Below, in pieces: positions 39,516-48,801 of a stretch of 52,231 nt of DNA (its first letter is position 1; the number at the start of each line of letters is the position of its first letter). Made by a program: the position numbers and the translations under genes. The stretch is taken from the NCBI RefSeq assembly GCF_002174305.1, contig NZ_MIJB01000030.1, positions 1 through 52,231 of the forward strand. The letters are read 5' to 3'. Below the pieces are notes generated by a model. The model did not search any database and had not been told where the DNA came from. It saw only the letters and a program-made list of their open reading frames with translations. This DNA comes from Aeromicrobium sp. PE09-221. Lineage in GTDB: Bacteria; Actinomycetota; Actinomycetes; Propionibacteriales; Nocardioidaceae.

Positions 39516-40454
39516 ATGATCGCGCGGGCCGCCGGCCTGCTCGCCGGATATGCCCTCGACCGGGCCCTCGGCGATCCTCGCCGCTGGCACCCGGTGGCGG
39601 GGTTCGGACGAGTCGCCGGCACCGTCGAAGGACGCCTCTACGCCGACTCGGTCAGTCGCGGCAGCATGCACGTCGCGGTTCTGGTGGGCGGCGCGATCGC
39701 CCTCGGCACCGCGGCCGAGCGGCGGGGTCCTTTCGTCGGAACGATGTTCGCGACCTGGGCCGTGCTGGGTGGACGTTCGCTCGATCACGAGGCATCGGTC
39801 ATCGGGGAGCGCCTCAGCGACGGCGATCTGCCCGGCGCCCGCCGGCGTCTCACTCACCTCGTCGGCCGCGACCCCTCCGGGCTGACCGAGGACGAGGTGG
39901 CACGTGCGGTGGTCGAGTCGGTCGCCGAGAACACCTCCGATGCGGTCGTCGCCCCGCTGTTCTGGGGAGCAGTCGCCGGCGTGCCCGGTCTGCTCGGGTA
40001 CCGCGCGATCAACACCCTCGATGCGATGGTCGGCCACCGCAATGCCCGCTACGAGCGCTTCGGCAAGCCTGCCGCGCGTGTCGATGACATCGCCAATCTG
40101 ATCCCCGCCCGGCTCGCCGCAGCGCTCGCGATGGCCGCCGGACCCGATCGACACGGGGCCGGCCGTGCCTGGCGGGAGGATGCCGCGGGCCATCCGAGTC
40201 CGAACGCGGGACCAGTCGAGTCGGCCTTCGCGGGCGCGCTCGGGATCCGCCTCGGGGGCACCAATGTGTACGGTGAGCGGATCGAACACCGGCCGGTCAT
40301 GGGCGACGGCCGTCCCGTCACCCCCGCCGATATCGGCCCGGCTCGGCGGCTCGCCGCCAGGGTAGGCCATGGAGCCGCTCTCACCGCCGCCGCCATCGCC
40401 CTGCTGCGCCACCCTTCGACCGGGGCGGTGCGTAGGCGTCCATCCGACGGCTGA
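39516..40454 (+). CDS. cobD: Adenosylcobinamide-phosphate synthase CobD (CbiB)
   Basis: The protein has 312 residues from ATG 39516 (MIARAAGLLAGYALDRALGDP), which matches the usual family N-terminus; GTG 39504 would add four residues. Motifs include AVVESVAENTSDAVVAPLFW, GYRAINTLDAMVGHRN and DDIANLIPARL. The membrane protein joins aminopropanol phosphate to adenosylcobyric acid. No cobS follows; the next plus-strand DNA is non-coding. Confidence 0.93.
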   Translation: MIARAAGLLAGYALDRALGDPRRWHPVAGFGRVAGTVEGRLYADSVSRGSMHVAVLVGGAIALGTAAERRGPFVGTMFATWAVLGGRSLDHEASVIGERLSDGDLPGARRRLTHLVGRDPSGLTEDEVARAVVESVAENTSDAVVAPLFWGAVAGVPGLLGYRAINTLDAMVGHRNARYERFGKPAARVDDIANLIPARLAAALAMAAGPDRHGAGRAWREDAAGHPSPNAGPVESAFAGALGIRLGGTNVYGERIEHRPVMGDGRPVTPADIGPARRLAARVGHGAALTAAAIALLRHPSTGAVRRRPSDG

Positions 40455-40522
40455 AAGGGACGCGGATTCACCGACCGATCATGCGAGACGGACGCTGACT
40501 CACCGCCGCGCCCCGGGACGGG

Positions 40523-40675
40523 TCACTCATCGTCCTCGCCGGAGGATGAGCCATCCATCACCACACCAAGGATGACCCCGAAGGCCGGCCCCACCGCAAT
40601 CCAGAAGGCCTCACCCGTGGCCGCGAAGACTACGGCCCCGATGCCGGCACCGATGGCGATCCCTACACCGATCAT
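40523..40675 (-). CDS. 50-residue glycine-rich membrane protein
   Basis: A short frame on the minus strand encodes MIGVGIAIGAGIGAVVFAA, then a second hydrophobic stretch (FWIAVGPAFGVILGVVM) and an acidic tail ending GEDDE. The glycine pattern suggests two packed membrane helices. TAGCAT lies 6 bases before the ATG (40682-40687), so it could be leaderless. It follows the sugar isomerase gene by 18 bases on the same strand. Function unknown; comparable tiny membrane proteins occur widely in actinobacteria. Confidence 0.6.
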   Translation of the reverse strand: MIGVGIAIGAGIGAVVFAATGEAFWIAVGPAFGVILGVVMDGSSSGEDDE

Positions 40676-40693
40676 GTCTCGATGCTAACAAGC

Positions 40694-41695
40694 TCAGCCC
40701 TGATCGAAGACGGAGTCGAACGCACTTTCCGGCGGCAGAAAGTCGAACTGCCGCAGGTATTCCAGCGCCTCGGGCGCGCCTCGCAGTCGATCCATGCCCG
40801 CATCCTCCCACTCCACCGAGATGGGGCCCTCGTAGCCGATGCGGGCCAGCGCCCGGAAGGCATCCTCCCAGGGCACGTCCCCGCGACCCGCCGAGACGAA
40901 GTCCCAGCCACGATGCTGGTTTCCCCACGGCAGGTGCGAGGACAGGATGCCGTTGCGGCCATTGCCCATCCGCATGCGCGTGTCCTTGCAGTCCACGTGG
41001 TAGATCCGGTCGGCGAAGTCGGTGATGAAGGAGACGGTGTCGAGCCCCTGCCAGACCATGTGGCTCGGATCCCAGTTGAGACCGAAGGCCTCCCGGTGGC
41101 CGATCGCCTCCAATGTGCGAACCGTCGACCAGTGGTCGTAGGCGATCTCGGACGGGTGCACCTCGTGGGCGAACCGCACTCCGCACTCGTCGAAGACGTC
41201 GAGGATCGGGTTCCAGCGGTCGGCAAAGTCCTGGTAGCCGGCGTCGATCGTGCTCGCCGGCACGGGCGGGAACATCGCGACGTACTGCCAGATGGACGAT
41301 CCGGTGAACCCGACGACGACATCGACGTCCATCACGCGCGCCAGCCGCGCGGTGAGCTTGAGTTCCTCGGCCGCGCGCTGGCGCACGCCCTCGGGATCGC
41401 CATCACCCCACACCCGCGGGCCGACGATCGAGCGGTGCCGCTCATCGATCGGGTCGTCGCACACGGCCTGGCCCTTGAGATGGTTGGAGATCGCCCAGCA
41501 GCCGAGTCCGTGTCGCTCGAGGATCTCCTTGCGGCCCGCGATGTAGTCGGCATCGTCCCAGCGCCAGGCATCGAGATGCTCGCCGGAGACCGCGATCTCC
41601 AGACCGTCATAACCCCAGCCGGCGGCCAGCTCGGCCACCTCCTCCAAGGTCAGATCGGCCCACTGACCGGTGAACAGCGTGTACGGACGGCTCAT
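40694..41695 (-). CDS. Sugar phosphate isomerase/epimerase, TIM-barrel
   Basis: The protein has 333 residues of xylose-isomerase-like TIM barrel: YDGLEIAVSGEHLDAW, VRFAHEVHPSEIAYDHW, GLNWDPSHMVWQGLD, IYHVDCKDTRMRMGNGR and ISVEWEDAGMDR supply the Glu, Asp and His residues that bind a metal in this family. The sugar is unknown. The start at 41695 overlaps the oxidoreductase stop by ATGA. It is the last large gene of the sugar operon. Confidence 0.88.
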   Translation of the reverse strand: MSRPYTLFTGQWADLTLEEVAELAAGWGYDGLEIAVSGEHLDAWRWDDADYIAGRKEILERHGLGCWAISNHLKGQAVCDDPIDERHRSIVGPRVWGDGDPEGVRQRAAEELKLTARLARVMDVDVVVGFTGSSIWQYVAMFPPVPASTIDAGYQDFADRWNPILDVFDECGVRFAHEVHPSEIAYDHWSTVRTLEAIGHREAFGLNWDPSHMVWQGLDTVSFITDFADRIYHVDCKDTRMRMGNGRNGILSSHLPWGNQHRGWDFVSAGRGDVPWEDAFRALARIGYEGPISVEWEDAGMDRLRGAPEALEYLRQFDFLPPESAFDSVFDQG

Positions 41696-42825
41696 GTCGG
41701 CTCTCCTTCGAGGGTCACGGTCTGCTGGAGGTCGCTGCTGCGGACGATCGCATCGAGCACATGCTGCACCCGCAGGCCGTCCTCGAAGGACGGCGACGGC
41801 TCGCGTCCCTCGGCGATCGCGTGCACGAACTCGGCCGCCTGCGTGGTGAACGTCGAGTCCCAGCCGAGCACATGCCCCGGCGGCCACCAGGCATCGAGAT
41901 AGGGATGATCAGGCTCGGTCACCAGCACGCGCCGGGCACCGTCGCCCTCGTCGACCCACAGCTCGTTCAGCCGCTCGAGACCGAAGCTGAGCGCGCCCCG
42001 CGAGCCGTAGATCTCGAGGGTCAGGCCATTCTTGCGGCCGAAGGCCATCCGACTGACCTCGAGGCTCGCGATCGCTCCTCCGCTGAGCCCGAGCCGTGCC
42101 CAGGCGACGTCGTCGACGGTGACCTCCTCGGGGCCCCGCTCCCCCTCGCGCGAGTCGACGAAGGTGCGCAGCTGACCGCTCACCGTCGCCACCTCCTGTC
42201 CGAGGGTGAACCGCAGCAGATCGACCACGTGCGAGCCGAGATCGCCGAGCACCCCGGAGCCGGCCTGCTCCTGGCGCAGCCGCCAGGCCATCGGCGCCCG
42301 CTCGTCGGCAAGCCAGTCCTGCAGGTAGGCGGCCCGCACCTCCCGCACCTCGCCCACCACGCCCTCGGCGGTCAGCCGGCGGGCAAGCGCGAGGGCGGGG
42401 ATGCGCCGGTAGTTGAAGGCGACCATCGATGACACGCCCCGGTCGCGGGCCGCGGCGGCAGACGCCGCGAGCTTGCGGGCCTCGTCGAGGGTATTGGCGA
42501 GGGGCTTCTCGAGCAGGACGTGCTTGCCGGCATCGAGCGCCGCCAGCGCGATCTCCTCGTGTAGATGTCCCGGGGTGCAGATGTCCACGACGTCGACATC
42601 GGCGCGGTCGAGCACCGCTCGCCAGTCGGTGGCCGACTCCTGCCAGCCGTACTGGCGCGCGGCTGCGTCGACCCGCTCCCGGTCGCGTCCGACGATCACC
42701 CGCTGGGCGACCGTCGGCCCTCCCGGGTAGAAGGCGCCGACATTGCGCCACCCGTTCGAGTGGGCCTTGCCCATGAAGGAGTATCCGATGACGGCGATGC
42801 CGAGCTCTGGTCGTGCGGAGTTCAT
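41692..42825 (-). CDS. Gfo/Idh/MocA-family sugar oxidoreductase
   Basis: The protein has 377 residues. The N-terminal NAD(P) fold (GIAVIGYSFMGKAHSNGWRN), DICTPGHLHEEIALAALDAG, HVLLEKPLAN (the EKP motif) and GVLGDLGSHVVDLLRF are typical. It probably oxidises an inositol or sugar hydroxyl. ATG 42825 overlaps the neighbouring isomerase stop by ATGA. Belongs to the ABC-sugar operon. Confidence 0.92.
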   Translation of the reverse strand: MNSARPELGIAVIGYSFMGKAHSNGWRNVGAFYPGGPTVAQRVIVGRDRERVDAAARQYGWQESATDWRAVLDRADVDVVDICTPGHLHEEIALAALDAGKHVLLEKPLANTLDEARKLAASAAAARDRGVSSMVAFNYRRIPALALARRLTAEGVVGEVREVRAAYLQDWLADERAPMAWRLRQEQAGSGVLGDLGSHVVDLLRFTLGQEVATVSGQLRTFVDSREGERGPEEVTVDDVAWARLGLSGGAIASLEVSRMAFGRKNGLTLEIYGSRGALSFGLERLNELWVDEGDGARRVLVTEPDHPYLDAWWPPGHVLGWDSTFTTQAAEFVHAIAEGREPSPSFEDGLRVQHVLDAIVRSSDLQQTVTLEGEPT

Positions 42826-43688
42826 GCGATTCCCCCGGTGCTCGATGAGGTGAGGTCGCGCAGGAAGGTCAGGCCCTCCCGGGCGAGGTCGTCCTGCGTC
42901 GGTGCCAGCGGCCGCCAGATGGAAGCGGCGGTGGCGATGGTCTGGTTGCCGGCGGCGAAGCTCTCGATCACCAACGGGCCACGGTAGTCGACTTCGTCGA
43001 GCGCGCCGACGATCTCGGTCCACCAGGTCTGGTCGCCTCCCGGTGCGCCGCGGTCGTTGCCGCACACCTGCATGTGGACGAGGTGTCGACCGGCAGCCCG
43101 GATCGCGGACGCGCTCGACCGCTCCTCGATGTTGAGGTGGTACGTATCGAGGGCGAGACCGAGGCCATGGCCCAGGAGACCGTCGAGGCCGGTGAGCGCC
43201 TGGTCGACGGTGTTGACGAGCGAGGTCTCGTAGCGGTTGAGGGGTTCGATGCCGAGGCGGACACCCGCGCCGGTCGCGTGCTCCACGACCGGCGCGAGAG
43301 CCTCACGCCATTGTCCGTAGGCGCGCTGTCGTTCGTCCGGGTCCATCGCCCACACCCGGCCGGTGGCCGAGTAGAAAGGCCCGCACACACTGCTCGCACC
43401 GATCGTCGCCGCGAAGTCGACACAGGCGCGCAGGTAATCCCGCGTCTCCGGCGCATACTCGGGACGGAGCAGATCGTGCCCTGCGCCCATCGCGCCGACC
43501 ACACAGGGGATCAACCCGGTGCGGTCGAGGGCCGCACGGACCCGGTCCGGCGAGAGATCGCCGGCCTTCTCCAGCGGCAGTTCGACCGCGTCGAATCCGA
43601 GCTCGGCCACGTGGTCCAGCACGCGGTCGACGTCATCATCGGTGAGCGGCGACAGCCATACCCAGGTGTTCACTCCGAGCGGACGCAC
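42822..43688 (-). CDS. Sugar epimerase/isomerase, tagatose-3-epimerase-like TIM barrel
   Basis: The protein has 288 residues: GVNTWVWLSPLTDDD, FDAVELPLEKAGDL, RLGIEPLNRYETSLVNT, LALDTYHLNIEE and LVIESFAAGNQTI fit ketose 3-epimerases, whose Glu/Asp/His/Glu metal site is conserved here. GTG 43688 has GGAAGGAGAG upstream. The family-B element lies between this gene and the binding-protein gene. Confidence 0.88.
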   Translation of the reverse strand: MRPLGVNTWVWLSPLTDDDVDRVLDHVAELGFDAVELPLEKAGDLSPDRVRAALDRTGLIPCVVGAMGAGHDLLRPEYAPETRDYLRACVDFAATIGASSVCGPFYSATGRVWAMDPDERQRAYGQWREALAPVVEHATGAGVRLGIEPLNRYETSLVNTVDQALTGLDGLLGHGLGLALDTYHLNIEERSSASAIRAAGRHLVHMQVCGNDRGAPGGDQTWWTEIVGALDEVDYRGPLVIESFAAGNQTIATAASIWRPLAPTQDDLAREGLTFLRDLTSSSTGGIA

Positions 43689-43712
43689 CGGTCTCTCCTT
43701 CCTGTGAGTACC

Positions 43713-43850
43713 CGTTGAGTGTGGGGGCACTGCCCTTTCCCCCACTCGCTAGCGCTCGCGGGAGGTGCCCCCCTCCGCTCTGCGGAGTGCTTGGGGGAAC
43801 GTTTGGATCGTGATACGACCGATTCGAGCGTCCAAACGCCACACTCAACG
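43713..43850. repeat. Inverted-end element, family B, copy 3 (138 bp)
   Basis: Ends CGTTGAGTGTGGGGGCAC and GCCACACTCAACG; the inverted match extends outward into TACC/GGTA flanks (gagtacCCGTTGAG and CTCAACGGgtacc). Inner arms are ACGTTTGGA and TCCAAACG. It includes a unique insert around AGCGCTCGCGGGAGG. It lies within the sugar operon. Confidence 0.85.
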
Positions 43851-43860
43851 GGTACCTTCG

Positions 43861-45048
43861 TCAGCGGTCCTGCCAGGCCTCGGGGAAGCCGGGAAGACCG
43901 TCGCCACCGAACTTGGCGTAGTGGCCGTCGGGCATGCCCTCGTTGTCCGCCAGGTACTGTGCCCGCTCGTCCTCGGTGATCGGCGTCTGCGGCAGGACCC
44001 ATTCAGTCGGGACCTCCTCGCCGGCGAAGATCCGCTGGACCGCGAGCAGCGGTGTGCGCCACTGGAAGTTCGAGTACACCGGCGCGAGCCCGGTCAGGCC
44101 CGTCTCCTCCCACTTGCGCAGGAAGCTCATCTCGTCCTCACCCGTCATCACCGGGTAATCGACCCCGGCGTCCTCGAAGGCCTCGATCGCGGCCACCGCG
44201 CCGTCACCGGCGTCCATCCAGATGCCGTCGACATCCCCCTGGTTGATCGCATCGGTCACGACCTGCTTGATCGTCGCCGGATCGCCCTCGGTGAAGTGGT
44301 CCTCGGCCTCGATGCCGTTGTCCTCGAAGATCTTCTCGGCCGCGGCCCAGCGGGTCTCCAAGACGTCGACACCGGGCAGGATCCGCAGCGCGACCACGCG
44401 ATCGCCCTCGTCGAGTTCCTCGACGAGGAAGTTGGCGGTGTCGATGCCCCAGGCATAGCCACCGATGGGGTGGATGAAGGTCGTCGGGCAGTCGGTCTCG
44501 ACGCCACGGTCGAAGACCACCACCGGCTTGCCGGTCTCGCAGGCCCGTTCGACGGCCGGGGTCATCGCGGCGGTCGAGTTGGGCGAGATGACGAAGGCAT
44601 CGCAGTTGCCCTCGCTGATGAAGTAGTCGATATCGGCGATCTGCGTGTCATCGGAGTCCTGGGCGTCGCGCGTCTCCATCTCGGAGATGACGCCCTCGTC
44701 CTGGAGCGCCTGCAGCTGCTGCTGCATCGTGATCCAGCCGGTCTGCCGCCACGGGTTGCTGATGGAAGCATTGGCGAAGCACACCTTGCCGGCCTCATCG
44801 CGTGCGAACTCCGAGGTGTCGGTCATGTCACCGTCGATGTACTGCAGCCACGGGGTCTCCGGGTCGCCCTCGAAGGTGGCGTCGCGCTGCTCGTCCTGTT
44901 CGTCGAAGTCGGCTTGGACGAACCACTCGGTGTCGTCGGACCCCGAGCCCTCGTTCGTGTCGGAGATCTCGTCGGTGCTGCAACCGGCCAGCGCCACGAG
45001 GGCCGCCGCCGACGCCACCGCGAGCGTCCTCTTCATGGTCGTGCGCAT
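43861..45048 (-). CDS. Sugar ABC transporter binding lipoprotein
   Basis: The protein has 395 residues with a lipoprotein signal (LVALAGCSTDE, Cys23). The body matches periplasmic sugar-binding proteins of the ribose/galactose type (VCFANASISNPWRQTGWITM; CDAFVISPNSTAAMTPAVERA; GKPVVVFDRGVETD). The ligand is unknown. ATG 45048 follows GGAGACAG and overlaps the permease stop by one base (TGATG). A second in-frame ATG lies at 45036. Confidence 0.92.
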   Translation of the reverse strand: MRTTMKRTLAVASAAALVALAGCSTDEISDTNEGSGSDDTEWFVQADFDEQDEQRDATFEGDPETPWLQYIDGDMTDTSEFARDEAGKVCFANASISNPWRQTGWITMQQQLQALQDEGVISEMETRDAQDSDDTQIADIDYFISEGNCDAFVISPNSTAAMTPAVERACETGKPVVVFDRGVETDCPTTFIHPIGGYAWGIDTANFLVEELDEGDRVVALRILPGVDVLETRWAAAEKIFEDNGIEAEDHFTEGDPATIKQVVTDAINQGDVDGIWMDAGDGAVAAIEAFEDAGVDYPVMTGEDEMSFLRKWEETGLTGLAPVYSNFQWRTPLLAVQRIFAGEEVPTEWVLPQTPITEDERAQYLADNEGMPDGHYAKFGGDGLPGFPEAWQDR

Positions 45049-46157
45049 CAGCTGTCTCCTGTTCGTCGTGACCCCGGAGGGGCCGGTGGGGGTGATGAAG
45101 CCGAGGGGGCGGGTTCAGGTTCGCCGCGGGTGGGTCGTCGGACGGCTCGCCAGGTGCGTCCGGCCAGCGCGACGGCGACGATGATGATGACGCCCTGCAC
45201 CGTGTTGCGCCAGGTCGACTGGACGCCGAGCGAGGTCAGCAGCAGGAACAGCAGTTCCAGGGCGTAGGCACCGGCCGCGGCCGACAGCACCCAGCCGCGC
45301 CCGCCGCCGAGCACCACGCCGCCGACCACCACCGCCGTGATCGCCGCGAACTCATAGCCGGAGCCGACCGACGGGTGCACGCCCGCGTAGCCGACGAGCA
45401 GGATGCCCGCGACGGTGGCCGACAGCGATGAGATGACGAAGGCGCGGGTCTTGAGCCACCACACCGAGGTGCCGGCATAGCGGGCAGCGTCGGGGTTGTC
45501 GCCCACGGCCACGAGGGTGCGGCCGAAGGGGCGGCGCATGAGCCAGGCGGCGAGGGTCGCGAGCACCAGGAAGATCAGCAGCGAGTACGGGATGATGCCG
45601 AGGATCGGCACATCCTGGATGCCCCCGCGGCCGATATTGCGGAAGGCATCGGACGGATTGCCGGTCGCGGCGCCACCGGTGATGTAGCGGACGAGTCCGG
45701 TGAGCGCGAGCATCGTGCCGAGCGTGACGATGAAGCTCGGCACCTTCAGCAGCGTCGTGGCGAGGCCGTTGACGATCCCGATGAGCGCGCCGATGACGAG
45801 CATGAGCACGAGACCGGGCACGATCAGCGCCTCGTCCTGTCCGATGACATTGCCTGCCACCACGACCTGGGTGGCGATCACGGCGGCCATCGAGAGGTCG
45901 AACTCGCCACTGACGATGACGTAGTACTGGCCCATCGCGGCGATGGCGATCGGCGCGGTGCGGCCCGCGAAGCGGATGAGGGAGCCGGGATCGGCGAAGT
46001 TCGGATTGGACACGATGATCGCGATCAGCAGCAGCCCCGCGAGCACGAAGACCGCACCTCCCGGTGTCCTCAGGGCCGTGAGGATCCGCTGGCCCGCATC
46101 GCTGTCGTGCGCCGGGAGGACGCGCACCGCCGTCGAACGCTCGCTTCGCTCGCTCAT
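45048..46157 (-). CDS. Sugar ABC transporter permease (RbsC type), second
   Basis: The protein has 369 residues with about eight to ten membrane helices: IAAMGQYYVIVSGEFDLSM, VNGLATTLLKVPSFIVTLGT and AITAVVVGGVVLGGGRG match BPD_transp_2 permeases. The C-terminus is a Pro/Ser-rich tail of about 40 residues. Two permeases of this type in one operon imply a heterodimeric channel. ATGA overlap with the first permease. Confidence 0.92.
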   Translation of the reverse strand: MSERSERSTAVRVLPAHDSDAGQRILTALRTPGGAVFVLAGLLLIAIIVSNPNFADPGSLIRFAGRTAPIAIAAMGQYYVIVSGEFDLSMAAVIATQVVVAGNVIGQDEALIVPGLVLMLVIGALIGIVNGLATTLLKVPSFIVTLGTMLALTGLVRYITGGAATGNPSDAFRNIGRGGIQDVPILGIIPYSLLIFLVLATLAAWLMRRPFGRTLVAVGDNPDAARYAGTSVWWLKTRAFVISSLSATVAGILLVGYAGVHPSVGSGYEFAAITAVVVGGVVLGGGRGWVLSAAAGAYALELLFLLLTSLGVQSTWRNTVQGVIIIVAVALAGRTWRAVRRPTRGEPEPAPSASSPPPAPPGSRRTGDS

Positions 46158-47215
46158 CGGGCCTCCTCCTCGATCGCGGCCTGCCCTGGTGGCGGCTCGG
46201 CGCCGAATCTCGGTGGCCGGCGGTCGATCTCACGCCGTGCGTAGACGGCCACGGCGACGATGATGACGACCCCACGCACCACGTCCTTGAGGAACGGGTT
46301 CAGTTCCATGACGCCCATGACGTTGTCGAGCACGGCGAAGATCGCGACGCCGGCGATCGTGCCGACGACATTGCCCTTGCCGCCACCGAGCAGCGTGCCG
46401 CCGAGCACGACCGCCGCGATCGACATGAGGTCGTAGCTGCCCTGCGCGCCGACGGTCGGCTGCCCGACCCCGAGTCGCGCGAGCAGCAACAGCCCGGCGA
46501 CCGCCGAGAGCATCGAGCAGATGACATGCGCGGCGACCACCGGGGACGTGGTGCGGACACCGGACATCCGGGCGATATCGGCATTGCCCCCGACGGCGTA
46601 GAGATGGTGGCCGAGACGGGTGCGCCGGAGCAGGAGGATCGCCAGCATCGCGAAGGTGAGCATGATGAGCGTCGCCATGGGCACGGGGCCGATCCGTGTC
46701 GCATCGAGCAGGCGGAAGGCGCGCGGAGCCTCGCCGTGACTCCCCTGGTAGTTCGAGGCGAGATAGCCCGAGAGGATCAGGCCCATGCCGAGCGTGGCGA
46801 TGAAGCCGTGCACCGCGAGCCGGCTGACGACGAGGCCGTTGACCAGGCCGATCGCGGCACCCACCAGCAGGGTCACCAGGACCGCCGGCACGATGCGGCC
46901 GGTCTGCCCGGCCATGAGACCGCCGGCGGTGACGCTGCTGAGGCTCACGACGAAGGGCACGGACAGGTCGAGCGAGCCGACGAGGATGACGAGCGTCTGG
47001 CCGACGGCGATGAGCCCCAGGATCGTCATCATCGTGAAGACATTGTCGAGATTGCCGATGCTGAAGAAATTGCGTCCGCGCGAGGCGGTGATGCCCGCTC
47101 CGACCACCACGGCCAGGAGCAGGACGAGGTAGACGATCGTCGTCGAGCTGAGCGATCGCGCCACCCGCATCTCGCTCATGCTCGGTCCTCCCTCCGGCTT
47201 GGGCGCGGCGCTCAT
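46154..47215 (-). CDS. Sugar ABC transporter permease (RbsC type), first
   Basis: The protein has 353 residues, BPD_transp_2 family: IAVGQTLVILVGSLDLSVPF, GLVNGLVVSRLAVHGFIATLG and AAVVLGGTLLGGGKGNVVG. ATG 47215 overlaps the ATPase stop by ATGA and has AGGGAGG upstream. An alternative ATG at 47179 also has a good ribosome site (GGAGGGAGG), so the first 12 residues are uncertain. Confidence 0.9.
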   Translation of the reverse strand: MSAAPKPEGGPSMSEMRVARSLSSTTIVYLVLLLAVVVGAGITASRGRNFFSIGNLDNVFTMMTILGLIAVGQTLVILVGSLDLSVPFVVSLSSVTAGGLMAGQTGRIVPAVLVTLLVGAAIGLVNGLVVSRLAVHGFIATLGMGLILSGYLASNYQGSHGEAPRAFRLLDATRIGPVPMATLIMLTFAMLAILLLRRTRLGHHLYAVGGNADIARMSGVRTTSPVVAAHVICSMLSAVAGLLLLARLGVGQPTVGAQGSYDLMSIAAVVLGGTLLGGGKGNVVGTIAGVAIFAVLDNVMGVMELNPFLKDVVRGVVIIVAVAVYARREIDRRPPRFGAEPPPGQAAIEEEAR

Positions 47216-48708
47216 GAGGCGGCCTCCCTGACACCGGTGGCGAGGGCGAGGACGGTCTCCTCGCTCGATCCGCCGGGCAGTGTGCCGGCGAGGCGTCCGT
47301 CGCGCATCACCAGGATTCGATCCGACATGCCGATCACCTCGGGCAGCTCGCTGGAGACCATGAGCACGGCGACGCCCTCCGCCGCGAGGGTGCGCATGAC
47401 CTCGTAGATGGCGTGCTTGGCGCCGACATCGATGCCGCGGGTGGGCTCGTCGAGCAGCACCACCTGGGGCCGGGTCACCAGCCAGCGGGCGAGAACGACC
47501 TTCTGCTGGTTGCCGCCGGAGAGGAACTGCGCCTCCTGGGCGAGGGATCGCGCCGCCACCGCGAGGGAGCCCAGCAGCTCGGGGATCTCGTCGCGTGCCG
47601 CCGTAGTACGACCCGGTGTCACGCTGCGGACGACCCCGAGGGCGTTGTCCCCGATGGACTGGTTGAGCGCGAGCCCGGTCGCCTTGCGATCCTCGGTCAC
47701 GAGCGCGAGGCCGGCGCGGATCGCCTGGCGCGGCGAGCCGATCCGCTGCGGGCGACCACCGATCGACACTGTCCCGCGGGTGAGGGGCTCGATGCCGAAG
47801 ACGGCCTCGAGCAGCTCGGTGCGGCCTGACCCCTGAAGCCCGGCGATGCCGACGATCTCCCCGGCGCGGAGCGTCAGGTCGATGCCGTCGACGTGGTCGT
47901 TGCCCGCGCCGGCCAGCTGGAGCCGTACCTCGCCGACGACGGTGCCCGGCTCCGGGTCGGGGAAGAAGGAGGACATCGGCCGGCCGACCATGAGCCGGAC
48001 GAGGGTGGACTCGTCGAGCTCGGACGCGGGGCGGGTATCGACCTGGGCACCGTCCTTGAGCACCGTGACCGTCGTGCACAGGTCCAGCACCTCGCGCAGC
48101 CGATGTGAGACATAGACGATGCCCACACCGCGTGCCGTGAGCGTGGCGATGATGTCGTAGAGGAGCGCGACCTCGTGGTCGGCCAGTGCCGCCGTGGGCT
48201 CGTCCATCTGGATGACGCGGGCGTCGAGACTGACGGCTTTGGCGATCTCGACGATCTGCTGCTCGGCGACCGAGAGCCTGCGTGCGCGTGTTCGTGGATC
48301 GAGGCGGGTGATGCCGAGTCCTTCCAGCAGCTCCCGGGCCTGGCGCTCCATCGCTCCGACGTCGACGAAGGGTCCACGTCGCGGCTCCCGGCCAAGGTAG
48401 ATGTTCTCGGCGATCGTGCGCTCGGGCAGGAGATTGAACTCCTGGAACACCGTGGCGATGCCGGCGCGCTGGGCCTCGACCGGGTGCGCGAAGGAGACGG
48501 TGCTGCCGTCCACCTCGATGGTGCCCTCATCGGGCTGGTGGACCCCGGCGAGGATCTTCATGAGCGTCGACTTGCCCGCCCCGTTCTCGCCGACGAGGCC
48601 CACGACCTCGCCCGGGCGCACGTCCAGGCTCGCGCCGTGCAGCACACGATTGCCCAGGAAGCTCTTGGCGACCTGGCGCACGCGCAGCAGCGGGTTCTCA
48701 TGTTCCAC
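47212..48708 (-). CDS. Sugar ABC transporter ATPase with two cassettes (RbsA/MglA type)
   Basis: The protein has 498 residues with two nucleotide-binding halves. The first has a full Walker A (GENGAGKST), LSVAEQQIVEIAKAV and QMDEPTAAL. The second has a degenerate Walker A (GLQGSGRTE) but a signature FLSGGNQQKVVLARWL and Walker B VVLLDEPTRGID, as usual in RbsA/MglA. GTG 48708 is chosen (VEHENPLLRV); a weak CACAGT lies 6 bases upstream. First gene of the sugar operon, facing the ROK gene. Confidence 0.92.
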   Translation of the reverse strand: MEHENPLLRVRQVAKSFLGNRVLHGASLDVRPGEVVGLVGENGAGKSTLMKILAGVHQPDEGTIEVDGSTVSFAHPVEAQRAGIATVFQEFNLLPERTIAENIYLGREPRRGPFVDVGAMERQARELLEGLGITRLDPRTRARRLSVAEQQIVEIAKAVSLDARVIQMDEPTAALADHEVALLYDIIATLTARGVGIVYVSHRLREVLDLCTTVTVLKDGAQVDTRPASELDESTLVRLMVGRPMSSFFPDPEPGTVVGEVRLQLAGAGNDHVDGIDLTLRAGEIVGIAGLQGSGRTELLEAVFGIEPLTRGTVSIGGRPQRIGSPRQAIRAGLALVTEDRKATGLALNQSIGDNALGVVRSVTPGRTTAARDEIPELLGSLAVAARSLAQEAQFLSGGNQQKVVLARWLVTRPQVVLLDEPTRGIDVGAKHAIYEVMRTLAAEGVAVLMVSSELPEVIGMSDRILVMRDGRLAGTLPGGSSEETVLALATGVREAAS

Positions 48709-48734
48709 AGCAGCACTGTGACACAAGACACGTA

Positions 48735-48758
48735 CTTTTGTCGAGAGTTCGGTAAAAG
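48735..48758. promoter_or_regulatory. Probable ROK-regulator operator
   Basis: CTTTTGTCGA and TCGGTAAAAG form an imperfect palindrome (8 of 10 pairs) around a 4-base centre, AT-rich in a GC-rich genome. It lies in the 93-base divergent gap between the sugar ATPase and the ROK gene. Similar TTTT/AAAA palindromes with a TCGA core serve ROK repressors. Confidence 0.6.
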
Positions 48759-48801
48759 ATGTTTGCTGGACGTTCAGAAGCCGGAGTGGTTGAATCATCG
48801 C

